The translations under genes and the position numbers were made by a program. Below are positions 45,260 to 56,342 of a stretch of 64,000 nt of DNA, piece after piece. The notes beneath the pieces are model-generated. The model had not been told where the DNA came from. It was given only the letters and a program-made list of their open reading frames with translations, and did no database searches. The stretch is from Mycogone perniciosa (lineage: Eukaryota > Ascomycota > Sordariomycetes > Hypocreales > Hypocreaceae), in the NCBI GenBank assembly GCA_025331125.1, contig JAOALB010000124.1:1-64000 (forward strand), read 5' to 3'. Numbering within the stretch: the stretch's first letter is position 1; every line of letters begins with the position of its first letter.

Positions 45260-47151
45260 ATGTCTGCGTAAGTTGGCCACCATCCTATCTCCTTACAACA
45301 TACACTGCTTACTTACACCATGCGTGCAGTCTGGCAGCTGACGTCGCTTTCGACTTTACCTTTCCCTCTCCCACTCCCTCTTTAGAGGATCCCGCAACTC
45401 CTCCCCTCGAGGGCATGCCCCCTTCCCTGGATGGCTCATTCAACTTCGACCTCTACCCACATGCCTTCCTCGAGCTCCCTTACAACCCTCATGCTCGTCA
45501 TGCTCGGTCATCATCCAAGGCATCCTCCATCTACTCGACGGTCTCCTCCGCTTCTTTCTCGGCGGTAGATTCAACGCCGGACTCGATCTGCACTCGCTTC
45601 ACCACCCCCCCGCGAGCAAGCCCACCCGTCCGCCAGCATGGCCCTCTTCTCTTGCCCAAGATTCGCTCTCAGGATCAGGAGATTGACCAGTCTCACAACA
45701 TTCGCGCCGCGCACTCCCGGTCCAACTCGTCTCGCTCTTCAGCCGCTGCCAGACTTGTCCATCACCAAACCCCTCCACCTCCATCTGCGCATAAGCTCTC
45801 CCGTTCCAACCATGCCCGGAGCTACACCAACCCCGAGACGCTTGCCAATATGGCCTTTGCTCACATGTCTCCCTTTGCCACTCCTCCTCCCCACACTCAT
45901 GAGGAGAACAACTTCGCGTCATCACTTCTCGCATCGCCTGCAAGCTTTGCCCATGACAGCATGCCATCGTCCTGTCGCACCAGCGCCGCCATTGATGCTG
46001 CCACCATCGACAAGTATGGCTACCCAACCTATCGCCAGATGCCCTTCATGTCCACCACGGCGGCACCTGCTCAGTCTGATTACGTCTTCCCGTCCTATCT
46101 TTCTCGGGCGCCATCTCCCCTGAGTCTATCCACCACGGCAACCCCTGAGCCAACCCCGTCCACCACCCTAATGGCATACCTGACGGCTTCCAACCCTGCC
46201 GCCTCTTTGGTGCGCACCATCTCATTCCCCCTGCGCGACCCTTCGATCAAGCACTTTTGGTGGGATGTTCGTAGCATTCGCTCCTGGAGCAGCTTTAACG
46301 CTTCTACTGTGCTTTCTCTCCCCGGAGCCTATACTTTGCTCAACAACCCAGTGCCCGCCCCTGTGCTTCCCCGACCAACCTTCTCTTCTCGCCACCCAGA
46401 GACCGAAGCTGCTCTTCACAGCATCTATGCCTCGTACTACCTCCCCAAGCTCAACTCTGCACTGGCCATCTCCTCCAACCGCCCGTTGCAACTCTCCGTC
46501 CCGGCCAAGACGTCCTCAGGGGTCAATGACCTGATTTTCGTCGCCAACGCCACCGGCGAGTCATCCACTGCGGCAGCCATCTTTGGCGGGAAGCCTACGG
46601 CAAGAGTCGTTGGCCTGGTTCGCAGCTTTGACCGCTTCAACACAGGCATGCGTGTCGAAGGCAACATCAAGCGTGTAGATTACCTCCGCGGACTAGCCGC
46701 TCTGCACTACGCCATGCGCGAGCACGGCTGCCGCTACGGCTTCATTCTTACTGAGATTGAGCTCGTCTTGGTTCGCGCTGGCACTGAGACCACTCCCTTT
46801 TTCGGTGACCTTGAAATCACTTCCATCCAGCTGGCTGCTGCCTCTCCTGAGCACCACAGTAACTCTGCGGCCTCATCAGATGGCACTCAGTTGACGGCTT
46901 GCCTGGCGCTTTGGGGCCTCTGCCAAATTGCTGGTGATGAAACCCCCGCTGGCAACGCTCACTGGAAAGCCGAGATTGGCGCCCCCGCCGAGGGCACCCG
47001 CCGCAAGGCAAAGGCACGAGATAACTGGATGCCCCAGCCCCAGCTGGCAGAGAAGCGCGAGGCTAAGAGAAGTCGAGGCTGGGTGTGGCCCGAGGACCCC
47101 ATTGGCAGGAAAGAACTGGGCAAGAGAGGCGTGAGATATGGTGGGATCTAA
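45260..47151 (+). CDS. Conserved filamentous-fungal protein of unknown function, 609 aa
   Basis: Exons 45260-45267 and 45330-47151. The first coding exon is only 8 nt (ATG TCT GC); the join gives MSALAADVAFDFTFPSPTP and avoids starting at the later ATG 45415. The first half is low-complexity (Ser, Pro, His; many SxxS and SP sites), probably disordered and phosphorylated. The second half looks folded: IKHFWWDVRSIRSWSSF, LPGAYTLLNNPVPAP, RHPETEAALHSIYASYYLPKLN, VGLVRSFDRFNTGM, YLRGLAALHYAMREHGCRYGF, HWKAEIGAPAEGTRRKA and the C-terminal RSRGWVWPEDPIGRKE. I recall this block as widely conserved in filamentous ascomycetes but without assigned function. No signal peptide or membrane segment. Confidence 0.82.
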
Positions 47152-47629
47152 ACAAGAGGCCACGGCTGGTTTCCGTGCCTCTTTCGTAGTTTCTAAAAAT
47201 AAATTAATCTAAGAAATGATATCACGAACGTGAGGGTCTGATAATGTATATAGGTGAAAGTGTTTCATGATGTTTTATGAGATCAATTGCCATAGGAACG
47301 GATGGGTTTTCACATGAATGAATGAATGTACATGGCTCTCATAATAGGATCTAAGAGAAATCAAGACATTATTACACCTTTTTTTAGAACTATATCGCCC
47401 ATGACTGAATTTTGTGTGTGATTACCTCTCGACAGAGGGGAAATAGAGTTTCCTTGTCAAGTTGTATGACAACCACGAGGATCACCTTTGAGGGATACAT
47501 GCGCTCACTGTTTCGTAACGTTTAAGTCCAAGTAATTATTACGACTTTTACTTCTTCATTCATGACTCGTATGCTTCTAAATAGTAGCGTAAGGCCAAAC
47601 TAGATAACGGGAGTGGACATATGGATTTA
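47152..47629. other. Convergent 3' regions
   Basis: No gene seen; AT-richer than the flanking exons. Confidence 0.35.
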
Positions 47630-49179
47630 TCAACCCTTGGCGGCACCGGCCTTGATAAGCATAATATCGCCATCCTCAACTACGTAATCCTTGCCCTTGG
47701 TCATGACCTTACCCTTGGCCTTGACCTCGGCTTCGTCGCCGAGCTCCTTCAATGCGCTGAAGTTGTAAACAATGGCCTGGATGAAAGTCTTCTCGAAGTC
47801 AGTGTGGATGACACCGGCAGCTTGAGGTGCCTTGGTGCCGTTACGGATCGTCCACTGTCGGACCTCATCCGTTCCGGTTGTGAAGAAGCTGCCCAGTTGG
47901 AGCGCCTTGCGCATCTGGACAATGAGCTTTGGCAGAGCCGATTCGGCACCGACTTTCTTCTGCTCCTCCTTGGACTCCTCTTCCGTCTCGAAGCGCGTCA
48001 AGCGCTCCTCATAGGATACAGAGATAGGAATAATGGGATCGCCCTCGGCGTGCTCCTTGATCCATTCCGCAACCTTGGGCAGGTACTTGTTCTTCTTCCG
48101 GACAAAGTCCTTCTCGGACAAGTTGACCAGGTACACAACAGGCTTGGCCGTTAGCAAAAAGAGAGGGTTGATAACCTCGATCTAAGGAACAATTGTCAGC
48201 GACACTGAAAAAAGCCAGAAGTTGACAAAAGTAATGAGAGGGATAAGCTTCGGTTCAGAATAGTTTTTTTCTCATAATGCACTCTGCGTTGTTTTGGTGA
48301 GGCACTCGACGAGCTGGGTTAGATCAGGCCAATTGGCCTTTTGTCATCATGTAAAGCGGAAACGTGTAAAACACTGGATGAAAAGAAAATTGAGTGTTTG
48401 TCTTACCTCTTTGGGAGTCCAGTTGCCCTTACGGACCTCCTTGCCATCTTGAAGGAATGCCAAGATCTTCTCAATGATCTCCTGCTCTATCTTGGCCTTC
48501 TTCAACTCAAGACTCTGTCCACCCATGCGGGTCTTCTTCTTCTGGTTCTCCAGAGCCTTCTCCACAAACTCAATGTCCTTGAGTCTCAGCTCCTCGCTGA
48601 TGATGTCAAGATCACGGGTAGGGTTGACATCACCCTCAACGTGAATAATCTCGGCATCATCGAAGCATCGAACCACTTGGAAAATGGCATCAACAGCGCG
48701 AATGTGAGAAAGGAAAGCGTTGCCGAGACCAGCACCGGTAGATGAACCACGGGTCAGACCAGCGATGTCATAGACGGTCAAGTTGGCGGGGACTTCTGAC
48801 TTGGGCTTGTACTTTGCGCACAGCCAGTCAAAGCGCTCATCCGGCACAATGACACGAGCCTCTTCAGGATCAATTGTGGCGTAGGGGAAGTTCTTCAGGC
48901 TGTCAGCACCCCGGATGACGAAAGACAGGTAGCGGGGGGCCTCATACAGCAGGGTTGCCAAGCGTGCACTTTGTGATGGCTTGGAACAGAGTGGATTTGC
49001 CGACGTTGGCCAGACCGACCTGAAACGAGGCGGAAAGTTAGGAAAGGCACTTGCGCACGGAGGAGAGAGAGCCTCTAGGGCAGGGCGAGAGGGTAATCGC
49101 TCACAATGCCACTCTTCAAGCTGTTGCCGGGTCTGCCCAGAGGAATCTTTTCCTCCTGGACAACCTTCTTGGGAGGCAT
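47630..49179 (-). CDS. OLA1: Obg-like ATPase Ola1/YchF
   Basis: Exons 49179-49105, 49019-48948, 48892-48407 and 48181-47630 give 394 aa, the same length as yeast Ola1; all introns are phase 0. The P-loop GLANVGKSTLF spans the start of exon 2. The Switch region NFPYATIDPEEARV follows the second splice, whose acceptor is the weak CTGAAG|AAC; only this join yields the universal GNPANFPYATIDPEE. Other motifs are YDIAGLTRGSSTGAGLGNAFL (G3) and NLSE (the altered G4 that favours ATP). The central coiled coil and C-terminal TGS domain (GTKAPQAAGVIHTDFEKTF) are complete. It is a cytosolic, ribosome-associated ATPase. Confidence 0.96.
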
Positions 49180-49890
49180 CTTTCTTGATTTGGCGTAGTG
49201 ACGGGAAGGGATGTAGACGAGAATGCGTCGAGGGAGTGGAACGAGTCCAAGGGCTGCAGACCTTGCTGCGCGAGAGAGAAAAATGGAGGAGAGAGAAGCG
49301 AAGGGGGAGGGAGAAGAGGCGACGGAGAGCGTCGTGGAGGACGTCTGGCTGTTTCCAGCCTCAGTCTCGATCTAAAGAGAGTATGAAGCGAGGCGCGCGT
49401 CTGCTGAAGGAAAAAGGGACGCAGATGGAAGAAGGCTGGCCCTTTTTTTTTTCTTGCGACTGGAGAGGGGAGATGATGAGAGAAAGGAATTTTGATATTT
49501 AAGGACCCCACCTGGGAGGTAGAGCTCTCATCGGAGCCGGAGCTATATTTACCCGCGAGTTAGTGCGACAGGACTGCGTCATCGGCCATTGTTCCACAGA
49601 AGCTTTCCAGAACCTGTCGAGGCGCTGATCTTGTGTTGGAAGCCTTGGCTTCTCATTCTGCCGACTAATAAATAACGTTAATTCCCATTCCAATGTGAAT
49701 CATCACTGTCTCATTCTGCATCCCAATTCGTGTACCCGTATCAACATCTTTCCGAGAGTCGCCACTCCCGACTCCTATTTACTGCGCCGAGGCATTGCCC
49801 TGAGACATTCGCAGATTTAAAGACGGATCCCCGCATAGTTCCACGACGTCCGACTATTACAGACTCTTTCATTATCCAAACCCGCGCAAC
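49180..49890. other. Divergent promoter region of OLA1 and the PPPDE gene
   Basis: No gene seen. The OLA1 side (about 49200-49450) is strongly purine-rich on the plus strand, i.e. pyrimidine-rich on the coding strand. Confidence 0.4.
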
Positions 49891-50717
49891 ATGCCTTCTC
49901 ATCAGAATTCCAGCCAGAGGACGGGCCGGCATAGGTCAACGCTGTCACTCCAAAAGACGGAAATAATAATACATGTCTACGATCTCCTTCCCGTAAGTAA
50001 GGAGCTTGTGAAAGCAGCTGTCGCGCGTCTCAGTGGTATGTATGCCTTGACCGCTAACATCTTTGCCATTGTCAGCCCGGACGGCTTGCCTCGGTCCTAT
50101 GGACTGTAGGAACCTCTCTCCTCCATTCCGGCGTCGTCATCAACGGTAGAGAATACGCATACGGCGGCCATGATAAGCGCGGTGTCACCGGAGTATACTG
50201 GACCAAGCCCAAAACCGAGCCCCCCGGCGGCACCTTCAAGTGCGAGATCCTCCACGGCTTCACCCTCGCCACGCAAGAAGAGATCGACGCCACCCTTCGA
50301 GAAGCATCAGAAGAGTTCCTCGGCACTTCATACAACCTGCTTACAAAGAACTGCAACCACTTTACGTCATATCTCTGCAAGAAGCTTACGGGGGACCCGG
50401 GTCCCGGATGGCTGAATCGCGCGGCGAGTATCGGCGTCGCACTGCCTTGCGTGGTGCCGAGGGATTGGATTGAGCCTCCTGAGTACACCGAAGCAGATGG
50501 CGAACTTCTCGATGACGATGACGACGCACATGCAGACGAACAATCTCGCATGCTTGGACAGTCGAGGCAACATTTTCTCTCTGAGAATAGTAATACCAAT
50601 CAGGAATGGGATAGCGAAGAGGAACGGCGTCGGGGAGGCAGTGGAAAGGGGAAACAAGTCATTCGAGACACCTCGGGAAGACCGCTCCCGGCCGCGGAGA
50701 GAGCCCCTCGACATTGA
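49891..50717 (+). CDS. PPPDE-domain thiol isopeptidase (DeSI type)
   Basis: Exons 49891-49992 and 50076-50717 give 247 aa. The phase-0 intron joins HVYDLLP to PGRLASVLWTVG. The PPPDE fold covers residues about 25-160. The catalytic His is in LLHSGVVI (about residue 51) and the catalytic Cys in LTKNCNHFT (Cys at about 127), the circularly permuted papain-type dyad. REYAYGGHDKRGVTGVYW is also characteristic. Family members remove SUMO or ubiquitin. The last 70 residues are acidic and then Arg/Lys/Gly-rich and probably disordered. The N-terminal 25 residues are basic and Ser-rich. It converges with the uS11m gene. Confidence 0.9.
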
Positions 50718-51019
50718 GCGTGGCCAACTTACGGAGGAGCTGCTGATATGTTGTTTTATTTATTTTTTCTTTTCATGATGGACTGCAAGGCGTCTAGGGT
50801 TGGGCTATAACATTCACACAGATGGACAATTCGGTACGATACCATGATATCTTTACGATGGGCAATGGAGGGGTGTTTCATATGCAACGGGTGTTTTTGT
50901 CCTGTCTTGCCTTTCAGGGTTCATGGGGTGTTGGTTTTGGTTTTGGTTTTGGTTGTTCTTGTGTCTTGTATGGTATAACTCGCACAAATTATCGTACAGT
51001 TGGTCGTGTATTCCTTCCA
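50718..51019. other. Convergent 3' regions with a TTTTGG repeat
   Basis: Lies between convergent genes. A short hexanucleotide run (TTTTGG, three copies) lies at about 50934-50953; it is not a telomere-type repeat. Confidence 0.45.
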
Positions 51020-51745
51020 CTACAGACGTCTCGGCTTCTCGCTTCTGGTTCCGGCAAACTTGACTCTCGTCGAGTCCGCCACGCGGACAATCTTGTCCCG
51101 CAATACCTTGCCCTCGGGGCTCATCAACACCTTGACGACGGCTTCTCTGCCCTGCCCAAAGCCTCGCAGTACCAACTCAAGCCGTTGGATTTTCATTGGC
51201 CATCCCGTGTGGATCAGTCGCTCCAAGACATACTTGGTCAATGAGTAGGCCGAATCGAAGGTGCCCCTTCTTGACTTTCGGAAGCCAATGTTGCCGCAGG
51301 ACATGGAAATGATGGGTTCCCGATTGGGCTTTGTGCATGTAATATGTGTGTTGTGCTTGTGAGAGTAGACGTGAAAGTGGAATGGCTCCTGGCTATCTTC
51401 CCGCTTCTGTAACGGTTCTGATGATGTGCCGCCGGATAGCAGACTCGTGTCGATTTTGGATGTGTTGAGCGCCTGGAAGACCATGCTCTGGGAGAGGCTG
51501 GCCATGGCATTCGACTGCGAAGGTCGACTGCTTGATGCTTGCGAGGCGCCGTAGATGCTCTCGAGAAGGGACTCGGTCCTGGGCCGTGCTGGGACCTTCT
51601 TGGGCTGGTCTGGCTTTGAGTCTTCCCATCGTGCGCTCGTCTGGGATAGCGACCGGGCATTCTGGAAGGGGCATCTTGGAATTGTCGTTCGGGACGATCG
51701 AAATACTGTCTGCGCCGCGAGGCGACTCGTCAATGGCCGGCTCAT
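51020..51745 (-). CDS. Mitochondrial small-subunit ribosomal protein uS11m
   Basis: Single exon, 241 aa from ATG 51745. The start is chosen because MSRPLTSRLAAQTVFRSSR is an Arg/Ser-rich matrix-targeting sequence; the same frame extends upstream to 52087 but that part overlaps the TIM44 gene and has no protein character. The C-terminal 120 residues carry uS11 features: FHVYSHKHNTHITCTKP, SCGNIGFRKSRRGTFDSAYSL and LVLRGFGQGREAVVKVLMSPEG. The protein binds 16S-type rRNA in the platform of the mitoribosome. It is transcribed divergently from TIM44 across 279 bp. Confidence 0.92.
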   Translation of the reverse strand: MSRPLTSRLAAQTVFRSSRTTIPRCPFQNARSLSQTSARWEDSKPDQPKKVPARPRTESLLESIYGASQASSSRPSQSNAMASLSQSMVFQALNTSKIDTSLLSGGTSSEPLQKREDSQEPFHFHVYSHKHNTHITCTKPNREPIISMSCGNIGFRKSRRGTFDSAYSLTKYVLERLIHTGWPMKIQRLELVLRGFGQGREAVVKVLMSPEGKVLRDKIVRVADSTRVKFAGTRSEKPRRL

Positions 51746-52024
51746 TTTGTCAGTCTGCCTCGCTGGCTGGCAATCGCAGTGGTTCTCTCCAGTCTCAAAA
51801 GTCAAGCGCCCTTCGATTTTTCCCATTCCAATGGATTGAGCGCCACAAAGCACCGCAAAGCCAACTTGCCGAGGTTTCGCCGGCTGTCCGCCTTCCCTTC
51901 TATCCGCTTCCAACCGACAATCGCGAAACCAAAATTTCATCCCACTTATAGCGCACGATTCGTACTGCTCTGTCCAAGTGCAATTAGCCACGGGCAGGCA
52001 ATTCTGTTGCGTCTTCGTCTCACA
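51746..52024. promoter_or_regulatory. Shared 279-bp promoter of uS11m and TIM44
   Basis: Two mitochondrial-protein genes start at either end of this interval and are transcribed outwards, so both promoters and leaders must fit in 279 bp. No individual factor site is assigned. Confidence 0.6.
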
Positions 52025-53707
52025 ATGAACTCCCTTGTTCGAAGCGCGGCCAATACCGAAAATGCTCTCTCTCGGGCATCCACTCATTTCAACTCCTCTT
52101 ATGGCAGATCTCCCGCATATCGGAGGTTAGCCTCCCAGCTTTCGCAGAAGTCCGTTCGGAATGTTGCGAGCCTTGAGCGGGCGGCGCTTCCCAGTGCGAT
52201 TTCAACACCTCTGCGATCCCAATTTCTGCCGTCCGAATTGCGCCTTGTTTCGACGCCTAGCACACAATCCCGGCTTCTGCACATGAGCAGCCGGAGATGC
52301 CAAGAAGAGAAGCCGAAGACGGAGGCGAAGCCATCAGAGGCTGAAGAAAAGTCAGCCAAGGAGGCCGAGTCAGAGGCCAAACCTGAGGAGGAATCTACCA
52401 AGAACTCTGAAGAGAAGGCCGAGGGTAAAGAGGAGGGCAAGGAAGAGGGCAAAGGAGAGGAGGGGAAGGAAAAGAAAGAGGACCTACCCCCTCCCCCGCC
52501 CCATGGCGACAAGAGCCCGTGGGAAGTTTTCATGGAAACCATGAACACCGAGTTCCAAAAATCACAAGAATGGAACGAGTCCACCAAGCAGATTGGTGCC
52601 GCCGCAAACCAATTTGCCGAGAGCGAATCTGTCCGGCGAGCCCGAGAAGCCTACGAAAAGTCGACTGGTGCCATCTCATCGACCACAACCAAGGCAGTAA
52701 AAACAACCGCCCATGCCATTGGCAAGGGTGCATCATGGACCTGGGAGACACCAGTCATGAAGGGTGTGCGAAAGGCAGCCAACGTGACTGGAGATGCGGT
52801 GGACAAAGCTACCAAGCCAATCCGAGATACCGAGGCCTACAAGAACGTCAAGGATGTCATTGATGACGGTAGTTCTTCGAGGTATGGTGGATGGGTTGAT
52901 AAGGAGGAGCGAAAGAGGAGAAGAGAAATGCTGGACCAACAGCGAGGAGGCGGACAAGTCTTGCAGGAGGATCCCGAGTAAGTCGTCCCAAAGGACAAAT
53001 TCTACCTTGCATTGTATCTGACAGGCCATAGGGCGGGAACCAATGTCACACTTCACAAGGATGCTGCTTGGAAGGAGGCCTGGAGAGATTTCCGAGACAG
53101 CAACAAGCTCATGCAAGGCGTGTTCAGCATGAAGGGCAAATATGAAGAGTCAGAGAACCCTCTCGTCTCAACAGCCCGTAGCATCACTGACACCATTGCC
53201 GGATTCTTTGCTGAAAACGAGACAGCCATGGTCATCAAGAAATTCCGCAGCATGGACCCCAGCTTCCAGACTGAGCCGTTTTTGCAGGAGCTTCGCGAGT
53301 ACATTCTTCCCGAGGTGCTGGACGCCTACGTCAAGGGAGACACGGAGACTCTGAAGCTGTGGCTCTCGGCTGCGCAGTTTTCAGTCTACGAGGCACTCAC
53401 GAAGCAGTACCTCCAGGCTGGCATGAAGTCAGACGGCCGTATTTTGGACATTCGGAACGTGGACATCTTGAGGGCACGGATGCTGGACCCCGGTGAGGTT
53501 CCAGTCTTCATCATCACCTGCCGTACGCAGGAAGTTCACGTCTACCGCAATGCCAAGACGAGCGAGCTCGCCGCTGGTATGGAGGATAAGGTACAGCAAG
53601 TGACATACGCCATCGGCATCACGAGAGTGCCAGAGGACGTCAATAACCCCGAGACAAGGGGCTGGCGTCTTATTGAGATGCAAAAGAGTGGAAGGGACTG
53701 GGTCTAA
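52025..53707 (+). CDS. TIM44: Mitochondrial import motor subunit TIM44
   Basis: Exons 52025-52977 and 53032-53707 give 542 aa; the 54-bp intron splits a Glu codon. The N terminus is a long presequence (MNSLVRSAANTENALSRAS...). An unusual Lys/Glu-rich segment with several GKEEG-type repeats (about residues 95-155) precedes the first helical region (WEVFMETMNTEFQKSQEW; ASWTWETPVMKGVRKAA). The conserved C-terminal Tim44 domain follows (NPLVSTARSITDTIAGFFAE; FLQELREYILPEVLDAYVKG; GRILDIRNVDILRARMLDPG; GWRLIEMQKSGRDWV). The protein sits on the matrix face of TIM23 and anchors mtHsp70. It is divergent from the uS11m gene. Confidence 0.95.
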
Positions 53708-54054
53708 AGGCACCATACTTTCTCTGAATGTCGTTTTCATGGCGTCCAGGAGCATGGCGTGGTCCCCGGCTGGAGCTTTTGCCAATCTGTGTTAATATGT
53801 GTATATTATGTCGGCATCATGTGGAAGATTATATCCAAGGGAACAAAAAAGGACATGGGGGCATGGGAGTCATGTCATATGAAAAACACCGCTCTACTTG
53901 CCTCCTCTGGCGAGGCATTTTTCTTGTATGTACGATGAGGCATGAGAAGGGATGACGAGATAGAGACATAGAACATAATCATCAAACGACGAACAGTTCT
54001 TGTATTCTGCTGGTCCGAATAACGATGGCGTGTTCAGGATACTTCCACTCCTGT
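53708..54054. other. Convergent 3' regions
   Basis: No gene seen between the TIM44 stop and the NADAR gene stop. Confidence 0.35.
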
Positions 54055-54735
54055 CTAGTTTGCCTTCTCCTCCTTGTTCTTCTCCTTGTTCTCTTCCTCT
54101 TCTTTCAGCATGTTCCTCACATCCATCAACGCCTTTCCCAGTAAATTCATCCCCCACTCACTCCTCATCGCATCCGCATCCGCAGCTCTAAACCCAATGC
54201 CCCAAATCGCATCAAACGGACTCGCCTCCACCAGTTCCCTCTCCCCCGTCCTCAGCAGCGTCTCTCTCAACGAGCCCTGCAAGGGCGGCAACTTGGCAGC
54301 ACTAGCCTTGCTCCCCGACGAGCCCAAGCAGAAGCCCTTCTCGGTCACGGCGCTGGTGAACTTGAGCACGTTGCCGCGGCGCACGATGGCTTCGCGGTGG
54401 GCGAGCCAGGTGGCCTCGGAGAAGTTGGAGACTTGCCGTCCGAGGGTTTTGACTTTGCGGGGGTGATTTCCGGCTTTGAGGATTTTGGAGGCGGTTATGT
54501 GATCGTTGAAGAGGATGGCTTTGTGGTACATCATGTAGCTGCTTGGGTGTTAGTGAGAGAGGAGGGGGAGGAGGAGATGAGAGGCATCTCACTGCTCGGC
54601 TGTGTCGTAGACTATTTTGGGTTCTTTATCATCCCTAAAGGGACAGTAATACCACTGGGAGAGCCATCCTGTACTTGGGTTCGTTTCTTTCCAGAAGTAG
54701 ACCGGCTCTGCTGATTCAGTCTTGTTGGTCGCCAT
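54055..54735 (-). CDS. NADAR-domain protein (YbiA/DUF1768 type)
   Basis: Exons 54735-54593 and 54538-54055 give 208 aa; the intron joins VYDTAE to an H/YMMYHKA block. Family motifs are VYFWKETNPSTGWLSQWYYCPF near the N terminus, AEHYMMYHKAILFNDH, the NFSEATWLAHREAIVRRGN block and the C-terminal FDAIWGIGFRAADADA...WGMNLLGKALM. NADAR proteins are N-glycosidases or ADP-ribosyl-guanine hydrolases acting on riboflavin intermediates or ADP-ribosylated nucleic acid; which substrate applies here is unknown. The C-terminal tail (KEEEENKEKNKEEKAN) is highly charged. No targeting signal is visible. Confidence 0.88.
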
Positions 54736-55240
54736 GGTTTTCTTACAGAGGCTCTACAGATGCCACAATCCGTCGGCAGAGTTGTTGAGAAGTGAGCAAC
54801 ACAGCGCGACTCAATGCAAAAGGACTCATGTCTTTATACGCGTCCTTGGGCTCTCTTTTGCTCATGTTTATTTCGCCTACTATTTAGCATGGCTGTGACT
54901 GCAGGGTGGCTTGCACGAATTCAGCCTCGTTGACTCATCGGCAAGAGAAGCCTCATGGAGAATTCACAAGCACGTGAGTCATTTGCAGACAAGACCCTTT
55001 TCCGTGACATTATAATTAAATAGTTCCAGGGAGCTACAAAGTATTCCTGGTAAGTTCCTTTTGATAGGGAGTGGCTTGCTGGTTTGAACAGCGTACGTCA
55101 TACCGTTACCAGTAATATGGACGTTATTTTGATGTCATTCGCTACATGCACATTTAAACAGCTTGTGTAACTGGATTTCGCCCAATGGCATCACAAAATG
55201 TTGACAGATATCGTCATCAACATCACTTCCGACTTGAGCC
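54736..55240. other. Divergent upstream region of the NADAR and BTB genes
   Basis: No gene or repeat recognised in these 505 bp. Confidence 0.35.
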
Positions 55241-55990
55241 ATGGAGCCAAATAAGTTGAGAGTCCCCAAAGATCAGTGCATCGAGTAAGTGACTCACGTA
55301 TCATTGAAAAAACATCATCAGCTCACTCACTCCTCCAGCCTCGGCGGTCGATGCATTGAGATTATCGTGGGATCAGAGTGTCCCACGACACTCGGCGTCC
55401 ATGAAAAGCTGATCTGCGCCTCTTCCAAGTTCTTCAAGAAAGCAATTAGCGGAGACTGGAAGGAATCAAGGGAACGATCAGTAAGACTTCAAACCGTCGA
55501 CCCAGGGATATTCCACATCTACTTGCAGTGGCTGTACTACAAAGCCCTCCCCGTGCGAAGCGACGCCGGGGGCATCGATAGCAACAACGCCGAGTATCTT
55601 CAGCTGGCCCACGCATATGTATTAGGCGATATGCTGCAGGATATGAAGTTCAAAAACGCCATAATGAACGCCATGGTGAACAAAGCCAGTTCGCCTGCGC
55701 TCGATGGCAAGTGTTGGTATCCTGTTGGACCAGTCATCCGGGTCATCTACGACAACACGCTGGAATCGTCCAAGGCGAGACGTCTTCTGGTCGATATGTA
55801 CACGGCGCATGGGCATGGCAAATGGCTGTGTGAGCATGCAACCCGAGATGACCTCCCTAAGGAATTTCTGTTTGACGTGACGGTTGCACTGCTTGACAAG
55901 AGGACTGTTCCCAGTTGGCTGACTCGCATTGACCCGTGCAACTACTGTGAATACCAGCCAGATGGTGTAAATCGCGACTATGCGGTATGA
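55241..55990 (+). CDS. BTB/POZ domain protein
   Basis: Exons 55241-55284 and 55339-55990 give 231 aa; the 54-bp intron (GTAAGT donor) splits an Asp codon. The BTB core reads RCIEIIVGSECPTTLGVHEKLICASSKFFKKAISGDWKE, i.e. I-x-V-G...F/L-x-V-H-x-x-L-I-C-x-S-x-F-F, a pattern common in stand-alone fungal BTB proteins. It is followed by HIYLQWLYYKALP and AEYLQLAHAYVLGDMLQD, the C-terminal BTB helices. There is no DNA-binding or Kelch module. It is unrelated in detail to the BTB gene near 9 kb. The stop codon lies about 45 bp before the second MITE copy. Confidence 0.86.
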
Positions 55991-56034
55991 TATCAGAGGC
56001 TTTGTTGATGGGAAGTGTTGGAAGACTGCCTCAG

Positions 56035-56185
56035 CAAGCGGGGCCGCAAAAGATACACAGCTCATCAGACAGCTAACTAACAGAGTATTCAGGGGTAGGA
56101 GCTATTTATCGTAATGGTGGTAATCTATTACAATGAGAGTAATCTATTGCAACCAGGATAATATAGGGCAATTGGAGTAGGAAGC
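56035..56185 (-). mobile_element. MITE-like element, copy 2 (degenerate)
   Basis: The reverse complement shares ordered words with copy 1: ATTGCCCTATAT, TTGCAATAGATTA, AATACTCTGT, GTCTGAT and TTTTGCGG. One end keeps a shortened terminal repeat (CAAGCGGGGCCGCAAAA at 56035-56051), while the other end is truncated or mutated. It is inserted between the BTB stop codon and tRNA-Ala. Confidence 0.7.
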
Positions 56186-56255
56186 GGGAGGCAATGTGCA
56201 CAAGTCACTGGCAAGCATCATAGGTCCTTCATGACAGCCGATTCTGTAAGCATCC

Positions 56256-56342
56256 GGGGATATGGTGTAGGGGTATCACATTTGCTTTGCATCCTCCAAT
56301 GCAACCTGCAAAGGGTCCGGGGTTCAAATCCCCGTGTCTCCA
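56256..56342 (+). tRNA. tRNA-Ala (TGC anticodon), intron-containing
   Basis: The acceptor stem pairs GGGGATA with TGTCTCC and has a G3-T70 wobble, the alanine identity element; the discriminator is A. The D arm is GTGTAGGGGTATCAC. The anticodon stem pairs TTTGC with GCAAA, loop TTTGCA..T, anticodon TGC, with a 15-nt intron after position 37. The T arm is CGGGG-TTCAAAT-CCCCG. Confidence 0.93.

Noticed and set aside
50931..50955. TTTTGG repeat as a telomere-like sequence
   Set aside because: Only three units and not the fungal TTAGGG repeat; ordinary low-complexity 3' UTR sequence.
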